From positions 77,745,892-77,809,891 of the forward strand of contig JAVMKO010000001.1 in the NCBI GenBank assembly GCA_032164245.1: DNA of 64,000 nucleotides, read 5' to 3'. Both the position numbers and the translations under genes were made by a program. This stretch comes from Sternotherus odoratus. Lineage: Eukaryota; Chordata; Testudines; Kinosternidae. Within the stretch, counting starts at the first letter, position 1, and the number at the start of each line of letters is the position of its first letter. This document shows, in pieces, positions 22,709 through 35,300 of this stretch. The notes beneath the pieces are model-generated. The model ran no database searches and was not told the DNA's origin. It saw only the letters and a list, made by a program, of their open reading frames with translations.

Positions 22709-25560
22709 CCACTTATTTGTATTGTGATAGTGCCTAGGAGTCATAGTCCTGAAGCATGACTTCCACTGTGCTAGGTGCTGTACAAACACAGAACAAAAAT
22801 ATGCCTCCCCCTCCCCCCCCAAGAGATTTCCAGACCCTCTCCAATTTAACCACTTGCAATAATTGGCTCTTCAAAAAGGTGCTCCAGAATCCTCTGCATC
22901 AGAGATGCTTCATAGGAGATGCTATGGAAATTGGCACCACACCTTATGAATGATCTCTGGCAGGTGGGGAGGAGTGGTAGAAACTCATGGAGCAAATCTC
23001 CACTGAAATGGACCATAACACCATAGTAATAGTCACCTTGGTAACATAAGAGATACTGCCCCCTGCTGTGTGACAAGGTTATATCTTTCTGATAACCTGG
23101 GAAATAGAGACAAGTCTTTTACCTGCACTTCTGTGGGTCACAGGGTTAATACACAATACCAGAAAAAAACAAAATATCTTTGACAAAAATGGAGCAAGCG
23201 ACGTCACCTGAATCCCTCAATCTGGCAGGGAATCTGGCAGAAAACTGAAAGAAATGGTTGCAGATTTTACGTAAAGCTAGAAGTATTGAAGAGCAATGAG
23301 AAAGTGTGAAATATGGTGGGTCCAGAGGTGTTGAGGTCCAGCAGCACATTCCAGTGAGAAAAGGAGAGCAAATATTCCAAAATGTCAAGAACACTGTGAT
23401 CCATAGAAGAATGCAATTTGGGAAAGACAAATTCTTTACAATAAGCCTGGGGTGAGGAGAGACTATTGATCATTTTGTACAAGCCTGCTGAATAATAACG
23501 TTAAGTGGACTCCAGACGGACCAAGTTATTTGTGGTATAACTGAGAACCAGGTCAGGGTAGTATGACTGGAAGAAATAGACTTGACTTTGCAAAGAAGAG
23601 TTGATACTGAAAACTGTGCTTCCCAGGTGAAGGCGTTTGTTAACATGTTAGCTAATTTGCCGAGTCTACGCATGGCTTGAGCCAGCACTCAAGAGTGGGA
23701 CAGAGCAGTCTTCTTGGGCATCCACTGCTTCTGTTACAGTGGTTGAGGTAGAAGAAAGACCCAGGCCAGTAATGATGAGCTACCCTACAGAAACATCACC
23801 TGCAGTTCCTTTGGCAATGTCAGTCCACGTGCTATTCCCTAACCCCATGCACCTCATTAGCAGCAAAGGCCAACACAGACACACAACCGCCATGCTTTGT
23901 GAAGACCACTGGGTGGCTCCCCATTTGTTTCAGATCGTAGTGCAAAGTCCTAATCTAATCTACCAAGCCCTGAACATACTTGGATCTAGTAGTGCAAAGA
24001 ATACCTTATTCTGCACAATCCCCCAAGTCAGCTACATCCCACAAGCGTATTGTTGATGAGAAGAGATGACCTTGTGGTTTCAGCACCACATAAACACTCA
24101 GGAGCTCTAGGTTCAATTCCCAGAGTTGCCAGATTTCCTGTGTGATCTTAGGCAAGTCATTTAATCCATCTATGCCTCAGTTTCCCAACTGTACAATGGA
24201 GTTAGTGCTCCCCTACCTCACAGGGGTGTTCTGGGGAACACTCATTAATAATTGTGAGGTTCTCAGCTCCTATTGGGACTCAGTCCTGTGTAAGTACCTG
24301 TACAGATGGATAAACCAGACACTGGGAACAGAGCATTGGTGGTGCAGAGCCCAGCTGCGGATCTCTGTCAGACACCACACTGAAGCCAAATCAGGTGTTG
24401 TTCTGATCAAACCATGCCTTTTCCATAAAGTCTTCCTCAGGACAGAAATGTTATTAAAACTAATGTTTGAAATGAAAATATACACAAGTTAAGAAGGTAT
24501 CTGGGGTCAGGCTGGGGTTATGGGTGATTGTAGGTAACAGGTATAAGGTTTACAGGGTACATACATATTTCATATCCAGCACAGATCCAGATTGGGGTGT
24601 GGGAGTTTTTTAAAGCATCAGTCTATAGGTGTATTTGGGTACGCCACTCATGGGATGTAGTAAGAGTCTAAGTCAGTGGTGGCGTAGGCAGTAAGTACAT
24701 GGGTGGGGTGCATCCCTCTGTTTGTCAGGGAAGGGAGGGATAGGTTATTTCCCTGGTCAGCGGTCTCGCTTACTCGACCTGGTACTGGCGACGTTCTGTG
24801 ATATGTTCTATGTATATGTCTCTGGACCACCTGATGGCATCAGACCATGAGCAGTCTCTTGTGCCGGGTGTAGCGTGGTACTTATCCAATCAAACACACA
24901 GTCATGCTCCTCTGTCCCAGAGGAATTGGGAGAGGCAAAACACCTTTTGTTCTGGGGGTTGGTGTGACACAGACACCAGGGTGATAGGTGTTACATCAAA
25001 CCTCAGGCTCAGACATACTGTGGGGTAGCTTTTTAAGACAGAATCTTGATTTACTTTCCTCAGGGATGGAGCCATTTGGCTGTAAAGCTGATTACCTCAG
25101 GCTCCTCACAGCATCCACAGCAGCTGCTGTCTTGCGCAGTTTACAAATGCAGTTAATTTAACTGTAATCGGAATAAGTGATTGGTCATCCCTACCCCATT
25201 ATTTTCCAGCCTCCATCATCATCATGGGATTAGATTCCTCTTTCCAACAACCCCTCAGTCCCAAGCGCATGTGACACAACTGTAGCCACTGGCTAGGGGT
25301 GACCTTACTCATAAACTACCTCTTGTCCAGCCTCTGATACTATCCCCTAGGCCAGGGTACTTTTCAGAAAGGGTCAAACATGACACTGGTGGCTAGTCTA
25401 ACAGGTTTTAGCCTAACAGGTTTTAGTCATGGCCAAAACAGGTTCTACAATCTGCTGCTCGGTGAAAGCAGTTGCTGAGCTCTGAACAGCTGCATATTCA
25501 CCCTAGGTACAATTGCTTAAAGACTTTGAATAAGGGGGAGGGGGGAAGAAAGGGGGAGAG
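22709..25560. other. Intergenic DNA upstream of PMM1
   Basis: Contains a SINE-like tail at 22720-22800 (GTGCTAGGTGCTGTACAAAC), a MIR (listed separately), and at 23895-24055 a frame with DHWVAPHLFQIVVQSPNLIY resembling a decayed LINE ORF2 segment (HWLP..RI.FK..LTYKAL pattern). No gene is supported. Confidence 0.4.
24090..24235 (+). repeat. MIR SINE
   Basis: GGTTCAATTCCCAG, then TGTGTGATCTTAGGCAAGTC and CCTCAGTTTCCC, then CTACCTCACAGGGGTGTT, form the standard MIR body and core order. Confidence 0.8.
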
Positions 25561-25589
25561 AAATTCAGCAACTTTCCTTTTCCTTTACT

Positions 25590-26340
25590 ACCCGAAAGCT
25601 TCCGCGGCGTTGCTGTGGGCTGTTCAACAGCCGCTGCGCTCCACCCCAGACACGGCTGCGCTTTAGGGCTGGGCGAGCCAAATTCTGCCCTTATTTTCTC
25701 CGGCATGATCCCACACAGGCGGGGGGGGGGGGGTGTCCACGGCGTAGCGAGCGAGGATCAAACAGTCCCCGCGATCTCTGAGATGCGGCGAGAGGCGCCC
25801 AGGAGGACGCACCGGCAGCCTTGTCGTCCCTCCCCCCGAGGGCTCCTCGCCGGGCTGGGCGCGCCCGACTCATCCCGCGCCCCTCGTGGGCGCCCTGCGC
25901 GGGGAGCCGGGGTGGACGTGTGGCCACGCTCGTGCCCCCGCCCCCGGATCCCGCCCGTGCGCCGCGATTGGCCCGGACGGGGCGACACCTCCCTCCCTGC
26001 GCGCCTTCCGCAGCGCGGGGCTCGGCCGGCGCCGCAGCGATGGCTGAGAGCGACCCGCCGAGCCGGGACCGCGTCCTCTGCCTCTTCGACGTGGACGGGA
26101 CCCTCACGCCGGCTCGCCAGGTACCCGCCCGCGGACCCCTCCCTCCTGCCCCGGGCCCCGCGCCCTTGAGCATCGCGGGCAGGGAGAGGAGCCAGCCGGG
26201 GAGGTGCCCGCCCCGTCCTCCCCCCGCGGGTGCGGAGCGCGCAGGGGGCTCGGCGGCGGAGATCCCGCCCGGTGCCCCGCGCTGAACCCGCGCAGAGGCG
26301 CCGTCTGGCCCAGCTCGGAGCCTGTCGGATCTAGAGCGGT
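25590..26340 (+). promoter_or_regulatory. PMM1: CpG-island promoter of PMM1
   Basis: Base composition shifts sharply to GC with many CG dinucleotides from about 25590, spans the PMM1 start codon (26040) and fades after about 26340. No TATA box is apparent near the start. An inverted CCAAT box (ATTGG) lies at 25967-25971, about 70 bases before the ATG, and GC-box-like CCCGCCCCC lies near 25937-25946. This is the usual layout of a TATA-less housekeeping promoter. A G13 tract at 25721-25733 sits at its upstream edge. Confidence 0.75.
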
Positions 26341-29300
26341 GGGGGGCCGGGCGCCCAGCCCCTGCCGCCCTCCACAGAGGAAGCCACCAGCTGCCTCTTC
26401 TGGAGTCGTGTCACCCTCCCAATGCTGCCCCCCAGGGCACACCTGCTGCTGTGTGTTGGCGCCCAAGTGTGCAAGCTCAGGGCCTTCTTCTAGCGAGTCG
26501 GGAGCCCTCCTCTGCCTTTCCATGAAATCGCCTGTGGGTGGAAGGAGGACACTGCAAAGCCACCTCACCACTGAGCACCAGGGATTCTCTTTGCCTTGGG
26601 CCTTTGGATTGAACTGTAGCTTTTTGGTGTTGTAGAGTGGTTTATCACGGAGAGCAGTTGTTGCTCCTAAAAGTGAGGGGCAGATGGTCCTGGCAAGGGT
26701 GTGACACACTATTGGCAAGGGCTGGACAAGCATCCTCTCATGTAGCTCTATGAGTGCACTGCTCTGACCTGCAGCGGCCCCTGCTATTTCACTCCTGATC
26801 CCATAGCTCTGCTAATGCCCTTCTGCTGCTGTTCCTGTCCATAGCTTTGCCAGCATTCTCAGTCCTGCCCTGCTACAACCTTTGCTATCCCTGCATCCTC
26901 CCACACTGTTCTTCCCATGCAGTGTGTTGCAAAGGTGTCGCACCCCCTGCTATTCTCATCCCAGGCCTCCTCCCAAGCAGAGGTTTCTCAAAGGTGCCAA
27001 TTCAGTATGCTTCTACTGTGCTGCAGACTGATGTCTCAGCCTTACCTTAAACCAAAAAGCTCCTTTTTTAGGCAACCATCCCAAGGTGTCAGACACCCAG
27101 CTGGCTGGACACACAGGGTTGTGCTGGTAATAGTTAATGAAGGTGCCCAGGTGGGGCACCTATTTGGTGATATCTGGGACAAGATCTCTATGTCACCTAG
27201 TGACAAGATGACAGGGTCTAACAGCTTCTTGGGGACTGGGTTTGTCTTCACTGCAGTTAGACACCGTGGTCTGGTTCATGCCAGCTGCCTCAGACTCGCA
27301 GGGCTCCAGATAAGGGGTTGTTTAAGTTGTGGCCTAGACATTCAGGCTGCCTGTGCCCCGGGGCCCTACTGCTTTCTCTAGCCCCTTAAGCCCAAGTCAG
27401 CTTGTACCTGCCAGCCACAGGTTTTTAACTACAACATAAACATCTCTTTGGGGGTTAAATCTCCTTGCATCCTAGTTATTTTGGCTTTTGGGGAAATAGA
27501 AAAAAATCTCTGATTTAATATGTCAGAGTTCCTTTCAGTTGCTGCCTGCTCTGTGTTATGCAATAAGCAGTTTACAGCATCTGCTCGCTTTAAGAAGCAG
27601 GGAAAGGGGAGAGGCCTGCTTTATTCTCACAGCCTGCAAAAGATGCTGGAGCCTTGCAAGGAACCACAGCAGGTCTGGTGGGCCTCGCTGGCAAAGCCTA
27701 GAAGCATCTGGCTCATCCAGTGTAATCCCACCTGTCCTCCACATTCCTTCCTTCTTAGCCACTCCAGGATGAAGTGCAGCCCCTGGCCCTGCATCCACAT
27801 ATAAACTGTTCAGAGCCCCACTGCGGACTGAAGGCCTCTTGTGCGTACACAGACTAACCCCACCTACCTCTTCTTTTTCTGTGACCTTGTCACAGGGACT
27901 GAGTTTACCCGTCTCTGTTATGGCCTTGCCTACACTAGAGGCCAAGATCTGTGTGGCCCCCTTGCATGCTTGTAAAACCTGTTGGGCCCACAACACACAA
28001 GTGCTCTCAATGGTTTATCTGTGAGCCAAATGCTTTTGGATTAGACTAGTGTGTACACACACGATGCATGAGCCCAGCATAATGGGGCCTGTGTTGAGGG
28101 CTTCTAACTGTTTGCCCCCTAGAAATGAATTGCTTTAAGCAGGGCACAATATTAGATTTATTCTGAATCATTTCAGCCTCTATTGGTTTGACAGCAGTGT
28201 GGACAGCACCAGAACGGACCACACAGTCCTCTCCCTCCTGGCCCACAGTCCACTAGTGACCTTTTGAGATCTCCCTGCTGGCAGCTGAGCTGGGAACTGT
28301 GGAGTAGGTACCCAGAAAAGATTGCAGGGGAAGTGGCTTAGAACAGCACCAGTGTGGATGCATTGCCAAATGGACATGTTGAAATGTTTGTGTCTAGACC
28401 AGCATCATCCCACTGGCTCAGTTCTCTAGTGGAGACGTGATCAATAGGTACAAACCAGTAACACTTCCCTACCTTGCACATGGCTTGTGAGGCTAGAATC
28501 ATGTTGGTCAGGCTCTCTGGGATCCTCACATGCAGGTGCTGTACAGGAGGGGAAAGTATCCATGTGATGAACCACACCCACCTTTAAAGCTAGTTATTCT
28601 GTAGGGGGGTTTCCCCATCAGTCAGCCAGGAGAACACAAGTCCCCAGGCCAAAGGGAGGGGGAGGAGGGGAGGCACTGTTGCTGGGTGGAGTCAGCTCTC
28701 CAGCCTTCGCAAACTACCTTTATCTTGAGAAGATAAAACAGAAGGGTGGTGGCAGAGTCTGCTCCTGGCAGACACATGTAGTCCAACCCTACAACAGTGG
28801 GATGCCTCTTCTCTCCTTCGTCAGCGGGGCTTGTGACTATTCCAGCCAGACCTGCAGGGAGCAGGGGGACGTTAAAGCCTTGAGGGGACTAGTTCAGCTT
28901 CAGCTAGCATTCTGCTAATGGGATTAGGCAGTAATGGGGCAGCCCTTCAGTGGGAGGGGAAGCAGGCCCTTGACTGACACCTCTCATGAGACTCCTTATG
29001 GCCCCTGCCATCCTTGCTTCATCTCCAGCTCCCTTCCAGTGAACTCTGTGATGCAGTTCAGTTTGTCCCCGTGGGAAGCCAACCCTTAGGACACTTCCCT
29101 GATTCCCAGATGTTCTGGGTAGGATCTCTCCCACTCAAGAGGGATTACTGATGGATAGGTAAATACAGAAAAGGGAGTATGTTACCACTGTGTGTGTCAG
29201 AGCGAGGGGAAAGACATGGAGCAAGAGGACATGGGGGATGGGGTGCCAATTTAATAATAATTCCACACAAGTGGAGGGATACACACGCACACACACTCCT

Positions 29301-32300
29301 TTCCTTGCGTGTCTCTTTCCCCCTCCACCAGTCCTTTGCCGTTTCTTTCCTCCATGTCATTTTTCCACCCCTCCCAGCGTATTTTTTCCTCCATGCCCTG
29401 GTGGTACCCCCTTCCTGTTCCCATTCCCCCCCAGATGACTGTGTGCTGCTGGGCTTGGGAAGATGACCGCGCCCATTCGTATCGCCGTGGGACTAGGCCT
29501 CACATGCTGCCAGGGCTGAGCGGAACACCGCAGAAGCAAGGAAGAGAAGTGTGGGTTGATGGGATGCTGCCTGCAGCTCCGTGTGTGAGCAGCTCCCACC
29601 ACCCGCTCACAGAGGCTGCTGTGAGAGCAGAGAGAAGGCAGGTGGCTTTCAAAGAACCCCTTGCCTCTTCGTTCAGAGCCATGGAAGCCCATCTGCAGGG
29701 GGAGGGGATGATGGACAGGTCTGGGGTCATGCAGCTATTCACAATTTCAATGCACCCCCGTCCCTGGACTAAAGTGGTGCTTACCAGGCAGGGAAACACT
29801 GTTAAAGACCAGTCACTACCGGCTGGGAACAGCCTTTGTTGGCGGCCCTGCTGCAAGTGGGGTCAGAGCATGTCCATTACTCTGGCTGTATTCTGACCTG
29901 CCCTCTCATTCCTCCCCTCTAGAAAATTGAGCCCGAAGTGGACATGCTCCTTCAGGAGCTGCGTGAGAGAGTCCAGATTGGCGTGGTGGGAGGCTCTGAC
30001 TACTCCAAGATAGCTGAGCAGCTGGGGGAAGGGGATGAAGGTAAGATGCTCTCCCTGCCCCAGATCAGGGGAGTGTGGGAAAGGGTGGGGGAAGCAGAGG
30101 GTGGAGAGAGAGAGGTGACTCTCCTTTGCAGGGAGGGAGGTAGTTTGGCTTGTCTGCTGTTGGTGATTATGTACATCTGTAGACACCTGAACACTGAGTT
30201 TGGTTGCACCCACAGAGATGATAAAAATCCTACCCATGGAGAGAGCTTGCACTGCTACCGTTGCTGCTCATGCTGCTGAGCTCAGGGAGTTACTCCCAGG
30301 CAGCGACTCTTGCTAGGAGCGTAGTTCTGGTACCTAAGGCCTGCTCCTGCTCCCACTGAAGTCTCCGGAGCCAACAGAAATGTTGCCATTAAGAGCAGGA
30401 GCAGCTCAGCTGACAGCCAGAACTGCAGCTATCCACATCAGCAGAGCTGACCTCTGTAATGGCGCAGAGATGCACATGTAACCAACCCACTGTGTGTGTC
30501 TCTTCTGTGCCTGATTCATGGAGCCCGTGTGTAGAGTCTTCTGCTCCCGCAGCTGCGTCGTGCTTTTAGCTGCCATAGGCCTGCAAAGAACATGGGAGGA
30601 TAGAGAGAGGCCCATTTAGAATTTACCTTTTCCTCTTCCCCACCTCTGTGAGCAATGTAGTCTTACCCTCTCCAGGTCCGATCAGCTGTAACCTCCATTA
30701 GCTTCATAGCCCATTGACAGCCTGAGTAAATGGAAAGGGAATGTGCACAAACTCTCTCCCATCCTTTGGACTTGCTCTATGTCTTGGAGACCTGAAGGTC
30801 CTGAACAGCAGTGGGAGACTGGGCAGAGTGCTTGAATGAGAAGGAGAGACTGGTGAAGAGCCAGCTGTCCTCTCCTCTCACTTTCCGTTTTCCCCTTTTC
30901 TAATATCAGCATAAAATCTACAGCAGATTTCTGAAATCCTCTTCATAGCTCCTTAGCAAAGAGAGGCTGCCTGGTGACACAACTCATGGCTCAAGGGAGC
31001 ATGAAATTAATTGCAGGGGCAGCAACAATCTGTTTATTGCTGGAGGAGAAGCTAGGATTAGTTAACCACTAAGTGCACTGCTGTGGGTGAGGATGGGAAG
31101 GGGTGGAGGCAGGATGGTCTAGGTCAGGAGAATGAGCACGTGGCTGGGAGTCTGGCATTCCTAAACTCTAATCTCAACTCTGCCACTGACTCCCTGCAGG
31201 GCCTTGAGCAGGTCGCTTCTGCTGTCTGTGCCTCTGTTCTCCATGTGTAAAATAGACATAACATCCAGGGAGCTGTGAGGCTCAAGGCCTGTTTTCTCAG
31301 CTTACGGCCATGGAGTAAAGGCTCAAAGAGCTCTGAATCCAGCCAACGTCCATCACTCCATGCTAATGCTTTTTCTCTCCCCTTCATCTCCGTTCTCCAC
31401 AGTCATCGACAAGTTTGATTACGTCTTTGCAGAGAATGGCACCGTGCAGTACAAGAATGGGCAGCTGGTCGCCAAACAGGTAGGCCTAACTCACTGGCTA
31501 TGTCTCCCACCAAGCCCAAGGGCTCTCCTTCCCTGTCTCCTCCACCAAGTCCGTCTCCAGTTCCATCAGCACCAGATGAAACCAGCCATATGCCACCATC
31601 CAGAGGTCTGCCAGCTCCACTCCCCACAGCTCCCACCAAAGCCGCCCTACTCCTTCCGTCCAGTCATCACCATAGTGGGCATCCTGGATGGATTTTGTAG
31701 AATAGCTGAGCCCACAAGCTTTGTGGCAAGTTGATTGTAGCCTTGGCTTCATATGACCTCTAGCCTTTTCTTCCCCGTCCCCACAGGCTATTCAGAATCA
31801 CCTGGGGGAGGAGCTTTTGCAGGAGCTGATCAACTTCTGTCTCAACTACATGGCTCTCCTGAAGCTGCCCAAGAAGCGGTAACGATCCTCCCCTTCCCAA
31901 CTGCTATTCCTGTACCATTCAGATCCAGGCATTTGGACGTCGCACTCCCATTTAGAATTGCAGATCCACTGGCTTTGTTCTTGGCCTCATCTGTATTTTG
32001 ATAGCTCCTAGAGGCCCCTAACCAAGAGCAGAGTCCTGCTGTGCTGGGCGTTGCAAATGCACAATTTAAGAGGCAGTCCCTGTTCTAAAGGGTTGATAAT
32101 CTAAGCAGACAAACCAGGGGATGTAAGTATTGTTATCCCCTCCTTACACATAGGAAACTGGGGTACAAAGATTGTGACTTGCCCAGTATCACACACCGTC
32201 TGTGGCAGAGCGAAGAATTGAACCCACATCACTTGAGTCCCAGTACCTTAACCACAAGATCAGCTTTGCTCTTGCGTTATCTAAGCTTCCGAGACACTGC

Positions 32301-35300
32301 TCCCTCCCCCTGAGCTCTGGGCTAGATTGAGTTGACATGTTTCCGCCTCTCTAAAGACAGCCTGTCATTCTGGGGCAACTCCCCTCAACTCTGTATCAGC
32401 TAGGCTTGGTTGTGGTTAATATCCCAGTGATGTGCCTTTCTGCACGGTAGCAGCAAAAGTGGAGAGTTGTTTATTTCTGGGCTTAGTGTGTGAGCACTTG
32501 ATACCTAAAGCATGAGGAAAATCCTGTTGTCATTTTTAGTCTACCTAGTCTCCCTTCAGACATTCCTTGTATCACACGTTTTACAGCCACTCCTATTTTA
32601 ATGGCTCCTCCTCTCTTTCCCCTCCCAATTGTGTGTAAAAACACAAACCCGGACATCTACACACGCACAGCGGCACCTTCATAGAATTCCGCAACGGAAT
32701 GCTGAACATCTCTCCCATTGGCCGAAGCTGCACCCTGGAGGAGCGAATAGAATTCTCCGAGCTGGACAAGGTAACTAGCCAAGATCCACCCTCCCCTCCT
32801 CCATGACTGGGCATTAAGTTGTGGGGTATTAAGAACATAAGAACGGCCATACTGGGTCAGACCAAAGGTCCATCTAGCCCAGCATCCTGTCTACCGACAG
32901 TGGCCAATGCCAGGTGCCCTGGAGTGAGTGAACCTAACAGGTATGATCGAGCGATCTCTCTCCTGCCATCCATCACCCCCCTCTGACAGACAGAGGCTAG
33001 GGACACCATTCATTACCCATCCCGGCTAATAGCCATTTATGGACTTAGCCTCCATGAATTTATCCAGCTCTCTTTTAAACCCTGTTATAGTCCTAGCCTT
33101 CACACCATGACCATGTAATAACAAGCACTCAGGTCTCCCCTTATATCCACGCTGATGACTCTGTTGGTGGCTGTGGGCTTACCTGTATAAGCTCTGGAGG
33201 CGGAGGCTGTGATAAGGATGGGAAACCGAAGGAAATACGTAAATAATAAAAGAACTGACCTAATCTCCTACTGATCAAGTAGAGGTGCAGGCTCCCTATG
33301 TACAACCTTGTGCTGGAGAAATTGTCCTAAGAACAGCCTCTCATTTTCAATGGTGTTTCTTCACTGTCATGACTAGAGATGGTCTTAGACCAGAACCCCA
33401 AAGCCAGCAGCCATGAACTTAAGTAATGAACTTACAGCTCAGGGCCCATTTTCAGTGACAGCCAAGCAGAAATGTCAACTGACATCATGTCCCATTCCCC
33501 AGCCCAAACAAAGCAGGTGTCTCCTCAATGGGCCTTCCAGACCAGGACCAGTCTCCTAACCAGATCTACAGAGCTCTGAGATCCTGATCAATACTGGCTA
33601 AACCAACCTATCTCTGGCCGTTTCTTTCTCCCCTCCCTAAGGGCAGAAGGGGTCAGACTACATCAAGATGTGAAGGCAGATGTATAAGTGAGGAACTCTG
33701 GACATTGGGTCCTGAACTGGGCCTCTGAACCTCCGACGGGGAGTAGCAGTTATGATGAAATGCATCCGCTCTTGAGGGGAGAGGGGGGCTGCAGGAAAGG
33801 GCTTTGGTTTGGGGTTGCTCAACACCGGACCTGGACCATCCTGACCTGGGGTCCTCTAGGCTGACATGGACAAGGCTAATGTGAGACTGGTCCTGCGGCA
33901 GGGGGAGGAATCCTATACAGAGAGAAATTTAAGTAGCACAAATGCAGAATCCATTTTGAATCCCCACAGTCCATGCTGAATACCCCTTTGTCCCTTCCGG
34001 CAGTTGTCCTAGGTGCTCAGTAGAGGAGACAGAGGAAGGAGGTTGTATTTGCTGCTGGGGGAACAAGGATATTCTGGCCTGGAAACTGGGAACAGAGCAG
34101 AGAAACTAATCTGGTGATGCACAGAGAGAAACAGTCAGTGGAATGAGGCCTATCAAGTATACAATCATCCAAACCTGCTGTTCTTCTGTTTGTCCCATCT
34201 GCAGAAAGAGAGGATCCGTGAGAAGTTTGTGGCAGCCCTGCAGAGGGAGTTTGCTGGCAAAGGCCTACGGTTCTCTCGAGGTGAGCAGACTGCATCACAG
34301 CTACTTTGGGGTTTCCCAGTGTGATGAATTTCCTGTAGGGATCTTGGAAAAGAAGTATGCCAGACTGTTTCCTGCTTAAAAGTGGTAGAGCTTCTGCTTG
34401 AGTGAATGTCAGAGGTGTACTCCCATTGGAGATCCCTGGGAGGTATATTCCCCATTTTCATCCTGGGGGAGGAGGGATCTCAAGCCGTTTCCTATTTAAA
34501 GCGTGATTATGGTCCGGAACCCATAGATCTGTTTCCCTGGTATCACTCCAATGCACTGACTTTGGAGACACACTAAGTTTTAACTATATTTTACGCCTGT
34601 TAACTGTACTGAGCCAACACAGTTCTGGAACAGCGCTTGAATCTGTTCTGTCTCAAACAACGGCGACAGGATTGCTAACTTATTTCCAACTTCAATCCCA
34701 CCTACGTAACCCCACTGACTCCTCTGGTGCAGGAGAGTGGAAGAACTGAGTCTGAGCTCCCAGGTTGTGTTTGCAGGGGTGACTGTTAAGAAAACTGCCT
34801 TTACTCCATTTACAAGGAAAAGCTGTATCTGGAGTCACTGAGAGGCAATAAATGTGGAGCCATGATGCCATTTTATGCAGTCACTTATCAGAGTGAAACT
34901 GCTCTTAATGGCCAGATTTTCAGGCATGCTCAGCCCCCAGCCATCCTCATGGAGCACAGCAGGGGAGAGGAGCACTCTTGGGTCTTTCCACTGAAGTGGA
35001 AGGTGATCAGAGCTGAATTCTTTAAAGCCACTCAGCCGGGAAGGTAGGTCTGACTGAAAATGGAAGGCTCCCATCAAAAAGAAAGCCCCTTCCTAGGAGT
35101 GTAGCAGGGATGGGGGGGGGGGGGGAGAACATGGTAGAGGTGGCACACCATTTGCCACCTTATGTGTAATTCAGAATCTCCGGCACTCTGCGCTCTGAGG
35201 AGCCTGCATCTCTAGGCAGCATCCCCCTTTTGCTGCCCCAGGAAGAACATTTTGTGATCCTTGACAGCATTGACACAGACCATTTGTCATAGCAGAGAAG

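Noticed and set aside
25615..26285. Long overlapping ORFs on both strands around the PMM1 start
   Set aside because: GC-rich CpG-island sequence has few stop codons; only the frame beginning at 26040 matches a protein.
31500..31734. Extension of PMM1 exon 3 into an open frame
   Set aside because: A clear GTAGGC donor follows the conserved AKQ at 31479, and exon 4 resumes the protein in frame.
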